Below are positions 8,855 through 16,368 of a DNA stretch of 43,184 nt, piece after piece. Location of the stretch: assembly GCA_020853095.1 (NCBI GenBank), contig JADYZN010000004.1, positions 1 to 43,184 of the forward strand, given 5' to 3'. The stretch is from Phycisphaerales bacterium (GTDB lineage Bacteria > Planctomycetota > Phycisphaerae > Tepidisphaerales > Tepidisphaeraceae). A program made the translations under genes and the position numbers. The first letter of the stretch is position 1; each line of letters starts with the position of its first letter. The notes under the pieces were generated by a model. It was not told where the DNA came from. It was given only the letters and a program-made list of their open reading frames with translations, and ran no database searches.

Positions 8855-9010
8855 ATGACTGGAACACCTAAAACTATGGTTGGAGCGTCTAAAATCCGCT
8901 CCGGAGCATTGATTTTCCCCACTGTGATGGAAGAATTCCGCTTCGGAGGGCCGATACCCCCCCGGCGGTCGGGTGGGGGTGGTGCGATGGTGTTGGCGGG
9001 AACTGACTGA
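8855..9010 (+). CDS. Small ORF (51 aa) coupled to the ATPase gene
   Basis: ATG 8855 has GAGGAGG seven bases upstream, one of the strongest ribosome-binding sites in the operon. The frame runs 51 codons to TGA 9008-9010, whose last base is the A of the next gene's ATG (TGATG). The product begins [20 protein letters not shown] and contains PPRRSGGGG. It has no membrane helix and no family I recognise. It may be a real small protein or a leader ORF that couples translation between the permease and ATPase halves of the operon. Confidence 0.5.
   Translation: MTGTPKTMVGASKIRSGALIFPTVMEEFRFGGPIPPRRSGGGGAMVLAGTD
8882..8916 (+). promoter_or_regulatory. Nested inverted repeats inside the small ORF
   Basis: GGAGCG (8882-8887) can pair with CGCTCC (8897-8902). 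The overlapping GCTCCGGAGC (8898-8907) is a perfect 10-bp palindrome, flanked by AAAATC and GATTTT, which are also complementary. The two pairings are mutually exclusive, which would suit an RNA switch or a processing site between the permease and ATPase genes. No T-run follows, so it is not a simple terminator. Confidence 0.4.
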
Positions 9011-10098
9011 TGCCAGAAAAACCCCTGCTTGAGATTGATCGACTGGCCATCGGCTTTGACACCCCGCGCGGGGCGATTGTGCCGGTGCGGGGGGTGTCGA
9101 TGTCGATTTTTCCCGGCCAGACGATGGCGGTGGTGGGGGAATCGGGGTGCGGCAAATCGGTCACGGCCCTGTCGATTCTGGGGTTGGTCCCCCGCCCGCC
9201 GGGAAGGGTGCTGGGGGGGAGGATTCTGCTGGAGGGGCAGGACCTGCTGGGGTATTCCGAAAAACAGATGCAGCGGGTGCGCGGCCGGCGGATCGCCATG
9301 ATTTTTCAGGAGCCGATGACCTCGCTCAATCCGGTCTACACCATCGGGGAGCAGATCGCCGAGGCGGTGGCGCTGCACCAGGAGGTGGGTCGGGCAAAGG
9401 CGTACGAAGTGGCCGAGGAGGCGCTGCGCGACGTGGGAATCGCCGATCCGCACCGGCGGCTCTTTGAATATCCCCACCAGATGTCCGGCGGGATGCGCCA
9501 GCGGGTGATGATCGCGATGGCCCTCTCCTGCCGGCCGCAACTTCTGATCGCCGATGAACCGACGACGGCGCTGGATGTGACGATCCAGGCGCAGATCCTG
9601 GAGCTGTTGCAGCGATTGCAGCGCCAAAGGGGAATGGCGATCCTGCTGATCACCCACGACCTGGGGGTGGTGGCCGAAAACGCCGACGTGGTGGCGGTGA
9701 TGTACGCCGGCCGGGTGGTGGAGTGTGCGACGGTCGAACAACTGTTCGAGCATCCGCGTCATCCATACACGCGCGGCCTGTTGCGGTCGGTCCCGCGGCT
9801 GGGAAGCGCCGCCGGTCGGCTGGAGACGATCGAGGGAACGGTCCCCAATCCGGGGAATTTCCCGGCCGGGTGCGCGTTTCACCCCCGATGCCCCGACATG
9901 AAGGGGGATCGGGTTTGCGCGACGGTCGATCCCACCCTCCGGCAGGTGGGACAGAATCACTGGTCGGCCTGCCATCACGCCGATGGGTATGCCGAGGCGC
10001 CCGAATCGACCCCGCGCATCGGGCATCTCCGCACCGTGCCGATGGATTGGGTCACCGACGGGACTGAAACGCCGGCCGCTAAGGAACCAAAGGCATGA
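9010..10098 (+). CDS. Peptide ABC transporter ATPase, OppD/DppD type
   Basis: This 362-residue cytoplasmic ATPase powers the permeases encoded upstream. It shows Walker A GESGCGKS (residues about 46-53), the Q-loop in [12 protein letters not shown], the signature [15 protein letters not shown], Walker [13 protein letters not shown] and the H-loop THDLGVV. The C-terminal oligopeptide-transporter domain carries CAFHPRCP and further cysteines, a cluster known in some family members to bind Fe-S. The start overlaps the stop of the 51-codon ORF. The last 35 residues are an unusual acidic/proline tail. It overlaps the next ATPase gene by four bases (ATGA). Confidence 0.93.
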   Translation: MPEKPLLEIDRLAIGFDTPRGAIVPVRGVSMSIFPGQTMAVVGESGCGKSVTALSILGLVPRPPGRVLGGRILLEGQDLLGYSEKQMQRVRGRRIAMIFQEPMTSLNPVYTIGEQIAEAVALHQEVGRAKAYEVAEEALRDVGIADPHRRLFEYPHQMSGGMRQRVMIAMALSCRPQLLIADEPTTALDVTIQAQILELLQRLQRQRGMAILLITHDLGVVAENADVVAVMYAGRVVECATVEQLFEHPRHPYTRGLLRSVPRLGSAAGRLETIEGTVPNPGNFPAGCAFHPRCPDMKGDRVCATVDPTLRQVGQNHWSACHHADGYAEAPESTPRIGHLRTVPMDWVTDGTETPAAKEPKA

Positions 10099-11162
10099 AC
10101 ACCCAGCCAACCCCCCCCGACAAGCCGGTGATCGAGGTGAAGGACCTGCGAACCTGGTTCCCGATCCGCCGGGGGATTCTTTCGCGGACGGTGGGGCACG
10201 TGAAGGCGGTCGATCAGGTCGGCTTTTCCATCGCCGCTGGCAAAACCCTGGGGCTGGTGGGGGAATCGGGTTGCGGCAAGACGACCGTGGGCAGGACGAT
10301 CCTTCGGCTGATTCCCGCCACCGGGGGGCAGGTCCATTTCCAGGGTGAGGATTTCTTCGCATTGCGGGGGGAGGCGCTGCGAAAGAAGCGCCGGCAGATG
10401 CAGATCGTCTTTCAGGACCCGGTGGGAAGTCTCAATCCGCGCATGATGGTGGGGCGGATCATCGGCGAAGGGATGGAGGTGCATGGGATCGCGCGCGGAT
10501 CGGAAAAGGATCAGCTCGTCGCCTCGTTGCTGGAGCGCGTGGGGCTGGAAGCATCCCACGCCAGGCGCTATCCGCACGAATTTTCCGGCGGCCAGCGACA
10601 GCGGATCGGCATCGCCCGGGCGTTGGCCTTGTCCCCCGCCTTCATCGTCTGCGATGAACCGGTCTCGGCGCTGGATGTCTCAATCCAGGCGCAGATTCTC
10701 AACCTTCTGGAGGACCTGCAGGCCGAGCGGAACATCGCGTTTTTGTTCATCGCCCACAATCTGGCGGTCGTGGAGCATTTTTCCGATGAAGTGGCGGTGA
10801 TGTACCTGGGCCGAATCGTCGAAAAAGCGACTTCGGGCGAGCTGTACGGCAACCCCAAACACCCCTACACCCTCTCGCTTTTGTCGGCCGTCCCCGAACC
10901 CAACCCCCATCCCACTCGAAAACGGATCATCCTCGCCGGCGAAGTCCCCTCACCGGCCAATCCCCCCGGCGGATGCCCCTTCCACCCGCGCTGTCCCCTG
11001 ACCCGACAGGCCGCCCAGCAGGCCGACGAAAAAGAGACCCTCCTGATCGACTCCTTGGGCCAACCCGCCCGCATCCTCCGCCAATGCGCCCTGCAAGTCC
11101 CCCCATTGGAACAAAAACAGGGCCAGGAAGGCCACCTCGCCGCCTGCTGGGTGGCCAAATAG
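10095..11162 (+). CDS. Peptide ABC transporter ATPase, OppF/DppF type
   Basis: This 355-residue partner of the preceding ATPase has Walker [11 protein letters not shown]-loop [14 protein letters not shown], signature [15 protein letters not shown], Walker [13 protein letters not shown] and H-loop [11 protein letters not shown]. Its C-terminal domain has CPFHPRCP plus later cysteines. It is the last gene of the transporter operon and converges on the dsbD-like gene 44 bp away. No clear terminator is seen in that gap. It ends with TAG. Confidence 0.93.
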   Translation: MNTQPTPPDKPVIEVKDLRTWFPIRRGILSRTVGHVKAVDQVGFSIAAGKTLGLVGESGCGKTTVGRTILRLIPATGGQVHFQGEDFFALRGEALRKKRRQMQIVFQDPVGSLNPRMMVGRIIGEGMEVHGIARGSEKDQLVASLLERVGLEASHARRYPHEFSGGQRQRIGIARALALSPAFIVCDEPVSALDVSIQAQILNLLEDLQAERNIAFLFIAHNLAVVEHFSDEVAVMYLGRIVEKATSGELYGNPKHPYTLSLLSAVPEPNPHPTRKRIILAGEVPSPANPPGGCPFHPRCPLTRQAAQQADEKETLLIDSLGQPARILRQCALQVPPLEQKQGQEGHLAACWVAK

Positions 11163-11206
11163 CCCGATTGATTGCCTTGAAGGGGACGCTGTGCGGAGGC
11201 ATTGGC

Positions 11207-13021
11207 TCATTGCGATGGACCCTGGAGGGCGTCGCTCCCGCGACGCCGGGTTTGCTCTGGTACGGGAGCCCTCGCGATGTCGCCGCCGGCTGCTTGGTCC
11301 AGCGCCCGCAGCAAGTCGTCGCTTCCATATACGGAAGCCAGCACGATCGGGCCATTGAGCTTCGGGGCGTAGATCGCCGTCAGGGGAATCCCCCCGGCCG
11401 GGTTCAGTTGCAGCAGCAGCGGCTTGGCCAACTCCGAATCGGTCATGTCCGCCTTGAAAGCGACCACCTCGTGCCGGCGCAGCGCCTGCCAGATTTTCGG
11501 ATCCTGGTAGACGGTTCCCTCGATGTACTGGCAGGTGGCGCACCAGTTGGCGGTGAATTTCACCAGCACGATTTTTCCCTCGGACTTTGCCCGCTCAAAG
11601 CGTTCGGGTGTGTACGCCTCCCATTGCGATTCAACCTGCCCCTCGCCGCCGGACAGCATCGGCCGGCCCAACCCCGTCATCTTTGCCGTCCACCACAACG
11701 AAGCGCCGATCATCGCCACCGCCAGCACCGAGCTGATCGCCACCGCCCCGGCCGAGCGGGTCAACTGGACCGTTCGCGCCATCAGATAAAATCCCGCCAC
11801 CGCCACGGTCGCGCTGACCAGCCACCAGAACCCCGGCCCATGAATCGCTCGCCCCGCGCCGAAATACATCGCCGCCACCAGCAGCAAAAATCCCATCATC
11901 TGCTTGAACAATTCCGCCCAAGGCCCCGATCGCGGAAACCGCCGGGCCGCCTCGGGAAACGCGCTGAGGATCAGATACGGAGAGGCCATCCCCACCCCCA
12001 CCATCAACATCGCCGGAACCCCCACAATGGCCGGATGGCTCGCCGCCCACAACAGCAGCGCCGGCAGCAGCGGGGCGGTGCAGGGGGTCGCCAAGATCGC
12101 CGTCAACGCCCCCCAGAAAAAATTCCCTCCGAAAGTGTCATGCCGCGGCGAAAACCGATACGCCGCCGTCGGCAGGCTCACCGTGAACGCCCCCAGCAAT
12201 CCCAGCCCCATCACCGCCAGCAATGCCACCATCGGCCAGATGAACCACGCCCTGCTGAACAGTTCCCCCCACGAAATCACCCGCAACACCAGCACCAGCA
12301 TCGCCAAAACCGCGAAGATGGCGATCAACCCGATGCTGAAGACCACCCCCAGCATGAAACTTCTGCCCCGGCGATGCTGCGACACCTCATAAAACCCGAT
12401 CGCCTTGAGCGGCAGAACCGGCAGCACGCACGGCATCACGTTAAAAAGCAACCCCGCCACGAACGCCGCCCCGAACGCCGTCCAGATCGACCAGTCCGCG
12501 CCGGCCGGGTTGCCGCCGATCGTGGCTGGCAACGCCGCCACGGCCGACCCGGTCCCCCGCGTGATCGTCAGTTGCGCCTCAAACGGCTGATTTTCCGGAA
12601 AATAGCACGCCTTGTCGTCGCAGAGCTGATATCGAACCTTCCCCCGGATCGTCCGTTGTCCCATTTCGGCATCGCCCGCCATCACAAACGGCACGTTGAC
12701 CGTGATGGTTCCGGTGTACACGTTCAACTTTCCCAGCAGCGGATATTCCTGATCCTCCCCGCGCGGATAGTCCGGCACTCCAAACTCAATCCCCTCCTGC
12801 GCCGCCGGCAGCACTTCCAGCTTGATGTAATTGCCGCTTGAAGGGGTGTTTGACTGCGCGTGATAACCGGCTGGGATGTCGATCACCACCGCCAAATCAC
12901 CCCGTTCCCCCTGCGCGATGCTCGAATCGGCCACGGTCGCCCGCACCTGCGCCTGGGGCGCCCCTTGCGCCATCACCCCCAACCCCAGCACCACCGAGCA
13001 GATCCAGAGGCAAATCTTCAT
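11207..13021 (-). CDS. dsbD: DsbD-like thiol:disulfide interchange protein
   Basis: This 604-residue membrane protein carries reducing equivalents from cytoplasmic thioredoxin to the periplasm. After a signal sequence (MKICLWICSVVLGLGVMAQG) it has the N-terminal DsbD domain with the pair C134/C139 (YQLCDDKACYFP). The membrane core contains C198 (NVMPCVLPVLP) and C314 (LATPCTAPLLP). The C-terminal thioredoxin domain has the CxxC C494-A-T-C497 (FTANWCATCQ). The ATG at 13021 was chosen because a -10 box lies five bases upstream and the signal peptide begins there; the ATG at 13039 is an alternative. The last 16 residues are translated from a dispersed repeat (see 11223-11247). Confidence 0.9.
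   Translation of the reverse strand: MKICLWICSVVLGLGVMAQGAPQAQVRATVADSSIAQGERGDLAVVIDIPAGYHAQSNTPSSGNYIKLEVLPAAQEGIEFGVPDYPRGEDQEYPLLGKLNVYTGTITVNVPFVMAGDAEMGQRTIRGKVRYQLCDDKACYFPENQPFEAQLTITRGTGSAVAALPATIGGNPAGADWSIWTAFGAAFVAGLLFNVMPCVLPVLPLKAIGFYEVSQHRRGRSFMLGVVFSIGLIAIFAVLAMLVLVLRVISWGELFSRAWFIWPMVALLAVMGLGLLGAFTVSLPTAAYRFSPRHDTFGGNFFWGALTAILATPCTAPLLPALLLWAASHPAIVGVPAMLMVGVGMASPYLILSAFPEAARRFPRSGPWAELFKQMMGFLLLVAAMYFGAGRAIHGPGFWWLVSATVAVAGFYLMARTVQLTRSAGAVAISSVLAVAMIGASLWWTAKMTGLGRPMLSGGEGQVESQWEAYTPERFERAKSEGKIVLVKFTANWCATCQYIEGTVYQDPKIWQALRRHEVVAFKADMTDSELAKPLLLQLNPAGGIPLTAIYAPKLNGPIVLASVYGSDDLLRALDQAAGGDIARAPVPEQTRRRGSDALQGPSQ
11223..11247 (-). repeat. 25-bp dispersed repeat, copy 1 (inside the dsbD 3' end)
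   Basis: Arms GGCGTCG (11228-11234) and CGACGCC (11241-11247) flank a six-base centre. The reverse complement matches 35729-35753 at 22 of 25 positions, and all three differences are C/T. It encodes part of the C-terminal tail (TRRRGSDALQG) of the DsbD-like protein. Confidence 0.65.
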
Positions 13022-13026
13022 GCCCC

Positions 13027-13056
13027 ATAGTATGCCCATTTCACCGCCGAGGTGAA
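13027..13056 (-). promoter_or_regulatory. Promoter of the dsbD-like gene
   Basis: On the minus strand TTCACC (13056-13051), 18 bases, then TACTAT (13032-13027), five bases before the ATG at 13021. The -35 lies within the inverted repeat at 13039-13057. The spacing implies a leaderless transcript. Confidence 0.4.
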
Positions 13057-13057
13057 A
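13039..13057. promoter_or_regulatory. Palindromic operator between dsbD and the Rrf2 gene
   Basis: TTTCACC-GCCGA-GGTGAAA is a perfect 7-bp inverted repeat. It ends two bases before the -35 of the rrf2 promoter and covers the -35 of the divergent dsbD promoter. Rrf2 proteins bind such dyads as dimers, so it may be an autoregulatory site that also controls dsbD. Confidence 0.5.
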
Positions 13058-13059
13058 CG

Positions 13060-13088
13060 TTGACCGATCCAACTTAAACCCTTACTAT
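13060..13088 (+). promoter_or_regulatory. Sigma70-type promoter of the Rrf2 gene
   Basis: TTGACC (13060-13065), 17 bases, TACTAT (13083-13088). The start codon is at 13118, leaving a leader of about 22 bases that contains GGGAG. Confidence 0.65.
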
Positions 13089-13117
13089 TTCGATAGGAAT
13101 TGTGCGGGAGTCGGCTT

Positions 13118-13555
13118 TTGCGTCTTTCCAAACGTACTGAATACGGGCTGCGGGCGGTGGTGCAACTGGCCCGCCTCTGGCCTCGTAACTTCGTTCAATC
13201 CAAAGACTTGGCACACGATGAGGAGCTGCCCAACAAGTTCCTCGAATCGATCCTGCTGGCCCTTCGCCGGGGCGGATTTCTCGACAGCAAAGTCGGCAGC
13301 GGTGGGGGGTATCGGCTCTCCCGCTCTCCGCGTGACATGCTCGTGGGGGACATCATCCGCCGGCTGGAAGGGCGTTTGACCGTCAAAGATGGCAACCCGC
13401 CGGCCGAACAATCCCCCGGCAAGGTGGCGGTCCGGCTGATCAACCAGAAACTCACCGATGCCACCGATGAGGTTCTGGACCGGATGACCCTCGAAGAATT
13501 GCTCGAACACGTCAACCGTGCCGCCAATTTGCAACAGGAAATGTATTATATCTAG
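13118..13555 (+). CDS. Rrf2-family transcriptional regulator
   Basis: This 145-residue DNA-binding protein starts at TTG 13118, which has GGGAG seven bases upstream. The frame extends to TTG 13100, but that lacks an RBS. Family features are RLSKRTEYGLRAVVQLARL, the recognition-helix region LAHDEELPNKFLESILLALRRGGFL and the wing SKVGSGGGYRLSRSP. The three cysteines that hold the Fe-S cluster in IscR and NsrR are absent, so it is not an IscR-type Fe-S sensor and probably senses by another route. Its neighbours (DsbD, DedA, Mn-SOD) point to redox or envelope stress. It ends with TAG. Confidence 0.85.
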   Translation: MRLSKRTEYGLRAVVQLARLWPRNFVQSKDLAHDEELPNKFLESILLALRRGGFLDSKVGSGGGYRLSRSPRDMLVGDIIRRLEGRLTVKDGNPPAEQSPGKVAVRLINQKLTDATDEVLDRMTLEELLEHVNRAANLQQEMYYI

Positions 13556-13581
13556 CACGTCCTGGCATCTGGAGTTGATTG

Positions 13582-14277
13582 ATGGATATCCTTGGGGCCA
13601 CTGTCCTGGATCATGTCCAGAATTGGATCCACAGCGGCGGTTATTATGTCCTGTTCGGGCTGTTGTTCGCCTGCGGATTGGGATTGCCCCTTCCCGAAGA
13701 CATCCCGCTTCTGCTGGCCGGCTATTTCGTCGCCAACGACCAGATGCACCTCTGGATCGCCTCGATCGTCGCCTGGTGCGGCATCATCGGCGGCGACTGC
13801 GTCCTTTATTCGCTGGGCAAACGTTACGGCCTGGGGATCACCAAAGTCCCGATCATCGGCAAGCACGTCACCGCGGCCCGCATCAAGCGGGCTGAGGGAT
13901 TGTTCGTCAAATACGGCGTCTGGGTCGTCGGCATCGGCCGAATGTTCGCCGGCATCCGCGGCGCGATGGTGATCGCGGCCGGAACCACCCGCTACAATTT
14001 CGTCAAATTTCTCATCGCCGACGGCCTGGGGGCCATCGTCAGCGGCGGCCTGTTCCTGGCGCTGGGCTATTACGCGGGCAAAAAACTGGGTGATTTGAAC
14101 GAATTGCGATCCAAAATCCAGCACTACGAGCATTACGTCCTAGGAGGCGTCATCGCCGCCGTGGTGCTGGCGATCCTCTATTTCTGGTGGCGATCCCGCC
14201 GTCACAAGACGCTGGCCGAGGCCGCCGTGGATGCGGTCGAACGCAAGACCGAACCGGAATCTTTCAAAGCCGGTTGA
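13582..14277 (+). CDS. DedA-family membrane protein
   Basis: This 231-residue inner-membrane protein of the DedA/SNARE-associated (VTT) family has members proposed to flip undecaprenyl phosphate or phospholipids. ATG 13582 has GGAG seven bases upstream. It shows the re-entrant motif LGLPLPEDIPLLLAGYFVA, then GGDCVLYSLGKRYG, and the conserved block GVWVVGIGRMFAGIRGAMVIAAGTTRYNFVKF containing the GRxxxGxR-like pattern. A C-terminal helix (VLGGVIAAVVLAILYFWW) precedes a charged tail. It lies 26 bp after the Rrf2 gene and is probably co-transcribed with it. Confidence 0.85.
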   Translation: MDILGATVLDHVQNWIHSGGYYVLFGLLFACGLGLPLPEDIPLLLAGYFVANDQMHLWIASIVAWCGIIGGDCVLYSLGKRYGLGITKVPIIGKHVTAARIKRAEGLFVKYGVWVVGIGRMFAGIRGAMVIAAGTTRYNFVKFLIADGLGAIVSGGLFLALGYYAGKKLGDLNELRSKIQHYEHYVLGGVIAAVVLAILYFWWRSRRHKTLAEAAVDAVERKTEPESFKAG

Positions 14278-14287
14278 CCCGGCTTTG
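14265..14287 (+). terminator. Stem-loop overlapping the dedA stop codon
   Basis: CAAAGCCGG (14265-14273), loop TTGAC, CCGGCTTTG (14279-14287): nine perfect pairs spanning the TGA stop. No T-run follows directly; seven T residues come 28 bases later. It may be a terminator or an mRNA-stabilising end. Confidence 0.45.
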
Positions 14288-14297
14288 TGATGCGCCT

Positions 14298-14315
14298 AAC
14301 GTTCAGAACGTTCAG
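14298..14315. promoter_or_regulatory. Palindrome upstream of the superoxide dismutase gene
   Basis: AACGTTC-A-GAACGTT (14298-14312) is a perfect 15-bp dyad that also reads as the direct repeat AACGTTCAG twice (14298-14315). It is followed by a run of seven T residues. It sits 37 bp before the sod ATG and could be an operator. Confidence 0.45.
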
Positions 14316-14351
14316 TTTTTTTAACCCCTGTTATTGGAAGGAGTCCCGACC

Positions 14352-14969
14352 ATGCCGTATCAATTGCCACCCCTGCCGTTCGCTTCCGATGCCCTCGAAC
14401 CGCACATCGACAAGCAGACGATGGAAATTCATCACGACAAGCACCACGCCGCTTACGTGAACAATTTCAACAAGGCCATCAGCGAAAACGCCCCCCAGCT
14501 TGAGGGCAAGCCGCTGCACGAAATCCTGGCCAACAATCTGGCCATCGTGCCGGAGAAAATCAAAACCGCCGTCCGCAACAACGCCGGCGGCGCCCACAAC
14601 CACTCGCTGTTCTGGGAAATCCTCAATCCGGCCAACAAAAGCGCCACCCCCGTCGGCAATCTCGCGCAGGCGATCAACGCCGCGTTCGGTTCGTTCGACA
14701 AATTCAAGGAACAGTTCACCGCCGCCGCCACCACCCGCTTTGGTTCAGGCTGGGCCTGGCTGATCAAACGAGGCCAGAAGGTCGAAGTGATTTCCACCGC
14801 CAATCAGGACAGCCCGATCATGGAAGGAGCCTTCCCGATCATCGGCCTGGACGTGTGGGAACACGCCTATTATCTCAAATATCAGAACCGCCGCCCCGAT
14901 TACATCGCGGCTTTCTGGAACGTGGTCAACTGGAAAGTGGCCGAAGACCGCTTCAATCGCGCACAATAA
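14352..14969 (+). CDS. sodA: Superoxide dismutase, Mn type
   Basis: This 205-residue enzyme converts superoxide to oxygen and hydrogen peroxide. ATG 14352 has AAGGAG upstream. Metal ligands by family alignment are H27 (IHHDKHH), H84 (AHNHSLFW), D167 and H171 (DVWEHAYYL). The choice of Mn over Fe follows from the Gly pair before the second ligand ([10 protein letters not shown]) and the Gln in ANQDSP (Q152), positions that separate the two groups. There is no signal peptide, so it is cytoplasmic. It follows dedA by 74 bp. Confidence 0.95.
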   Translation: MPYQLPPLPFASDALEPHIDKQTMEIHHDKHHAAYVNNFNKAISENAPQLEGKPLHEILANNLAIVPEKIKTAVRNNAGGAHNHSLFWEILNPANKSATPVGNLAQAINAAFGSFDKFKEQFTAAATTRFGSGWAWLIKRGQKVEVISTANQDSPIMEGAFPIIGLDVWEHAYYLKYQNRRPDYIAAFWNVVNWKVAEDRFNRAQ

Positions 14970-15002
14970 TCCCCGATCCGATTTGTCTGTGATGCCAAGC
15001 CG

Positions 15003-15046
15003 GCCTCCACTCCCTCCTCCGGATTTTCCGGGGGAGGGTTGGAGGC
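15003..15046. repeat. GC-rich hairpin repeat, copy 1
   Basis: The outer stem is GCCTCC/GGAGGC (15003-15008, 15041-15046). The inner stem is CCCTCCTCCGGA (15012-15023) with TCCGGGGGAGGG (15027-15038), one wobble pair and a three-base loop. It lies between the convergent sod and HD-GYP genes, where it could end both transcripts. The right arm GGGGGAGGG recurs at 29705 and 35707. Confidence 0.7.
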
Positions 15047-15079
15047 GTTGGCGTGAGCGTCAATCCTCGATCGGCCCCA

Positions 15080-16246
15080 TCAAACGCCCGCCGGCAGAAA
15101 TTGATCGGTCGCGGTGTTGTCGATGGATTGAATGGCCGGCGCGCCATCCTCCCACAAATTGATCGGATCATCCGGCGCTGCGCCCTCCGCGCTCAATCGG
15201 CGCACCACCGGCCGGTACGGTTTGGTCCCATCCACCTTCACGATGACCGCCCGAGTCCCATCCGACAGTTGCACCATGCTCCCCGGCGGAAACGGCGGGC
15301 AGACCGCCTGAAGGATGCGAAGCACCTCCGGGTCCACCCATCCACGATACGTCGTGCGCATCAGGTGCAGGATTTCCAGGTTGCTGCGCCGTTTCTGTCC
15401 CTGTTCGGAGATCGTCAACTGGTCGTACAAATTCGCCGCCATCAAAATACGAGCGAAAACGTGGATCTTCTGACCCTCCAGGCGCGAACGGGTTCCATCG
15501 CGGTGCTGGGTGATGGGAAACCCGGTTCCATCAAAATGCTGGTGATGGTGCAGCACCGCCGAAGCGCCCGATGGCTCTATGCCATCATGCACCAGTTCAT
15601 AGCTGTATCGCGGATGTTTTTCCCATTCCTCGGCGGCCGCCGGGTCCATCGGTGGGTCGATGCCATGATAGGATCGCAACGCCTCGGGCAGTTTGAGCTT
15701 TCCCATGTCATGGAGCATTCCCGCCACGCCAAGATTGACCACCTCCCTGGCGTGTTGCGGTGACAGCCGTTGCCGCTGATCAATCAGGTATCGTTCCAGC
15801 TTGATCCCCAGAAGCAACGACAGATGGGCCACCGCCGTCGCGTGGCCGATCGCATCGCCGCTCATCCGCGACATCTGATCGAGATAGATCGGATTTTGCC
15901 CCTGGGACATCAACGTCAGGACGAGTTGCCTCGTTCCGGCGTAATAATCGGTGTACGAAACGGTGGGTTTGGCGTTGCGCTCGTTGGCGCGGATGGTTTC
16001 CTTGATCTGCCGATAGATGTTCTGACGTTCGGGGCTGAGATTGACCGCCAGGTGTTTGTCCAGGTCCTCCAGCCCGGGATAATCCACGTAGACCGCCTCG
16101 ACCCCAAGATCACGCAGGCGCGCAATCACCGACTGCTCCAGCACGTAACCGCGCTTGAGCAGATCCTGTCCCGGTTGGTCCGGGTGAACGACCGGCACGG
16201 CCAGAGTCATCCCGGGTGATGCTTCATCCAGTGAACAAATCAGCAC
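15080..16246 (-). CDS. HD-GYP domain protein (c-di-GMP phosphodiesterase-like)
   Basis: The 388-residue product starts at GTG 16246. Residues 1-100 form an N-terminal domain of the kind often found before HD-GYP domains. The catalytic domain has the HD pair at 179-180 (GMLHDMGKLKLP) and the GYP region HHHQHFDGTGFP (233-244). Several conserved positions differ: the usual HHE is HHH, GYP is GFP, and the Asp of IADxYDAL is Asn in MAANLYDQL. Known HD-GYP proteins hydrolyse cyclic di-GMP; the substitutions leave activity uncertain. There is no transmembrane segment, so it is cytoplasmic. It ends in a proline-containing 80-residue extension. Confidence 0.82.
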   Translation of the reverse strand: MLICSLDEASPGMTLAVPVVHPDQPGQDLLKRGYVLEQSVIARLRDLGVEAVYVDYPGLEDLDKHLAVNLSPERQNIYRQIKETIRANERNAKPTVSYTDYYAGTRQLVLTLMSQGQNPIYLDQMSRMSGDAIGHATAVAHLSLLLGIKLERYLIDQRQRLSPQHAREVVNLGVAGMLHDMGKLKLPEALRSYHGIDPPMDPAAAEEWEKHPRYSYELVHDGIEPSGASAVLHHHQHFDGTGFPITQHRDGTRSRLEGQKIHVFARILMAANLYDQLTISEQGQKRRSNLEILHLMRTTYRGWVDPEVLRILQAVCPPFPPGSMVQLSDGTRAVIVKVDGTKPYRPVVRRLSAEGAAPDDPINLWEDGAPAIQSIDNTATDQFLPAGV

Positions 16247-16303
16247 AACACACCACTTGTGCTATCGGGCATCGCGCGCGTCGGCTTGCCCTTTGAACGG
16301 ACG

Positions 16304-16332
16304 ATTCTTAGACAACGATCCCACTTGCGCAA
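16304..16332 (-). promoter_or_regulatory. Possible promoter of the HD-GYP gene
   Basis: On the minus strand TTGCGC (16332-16327), 16 bases, then TAAGAAT (16310-16304), with about 57 bases left before the GTG start. Confidence 0.35.
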
Positions 16333-16368
16333 TAAACCGTAAAATTGCGGCAACTTATCGGACTTTCA

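Noticed and set aside
8785-10362. 525-codon minus-strand open frame
   Set aside because: It is the shadow of the two ATPase genes, whose motifs are unmistakable on the plus strand.
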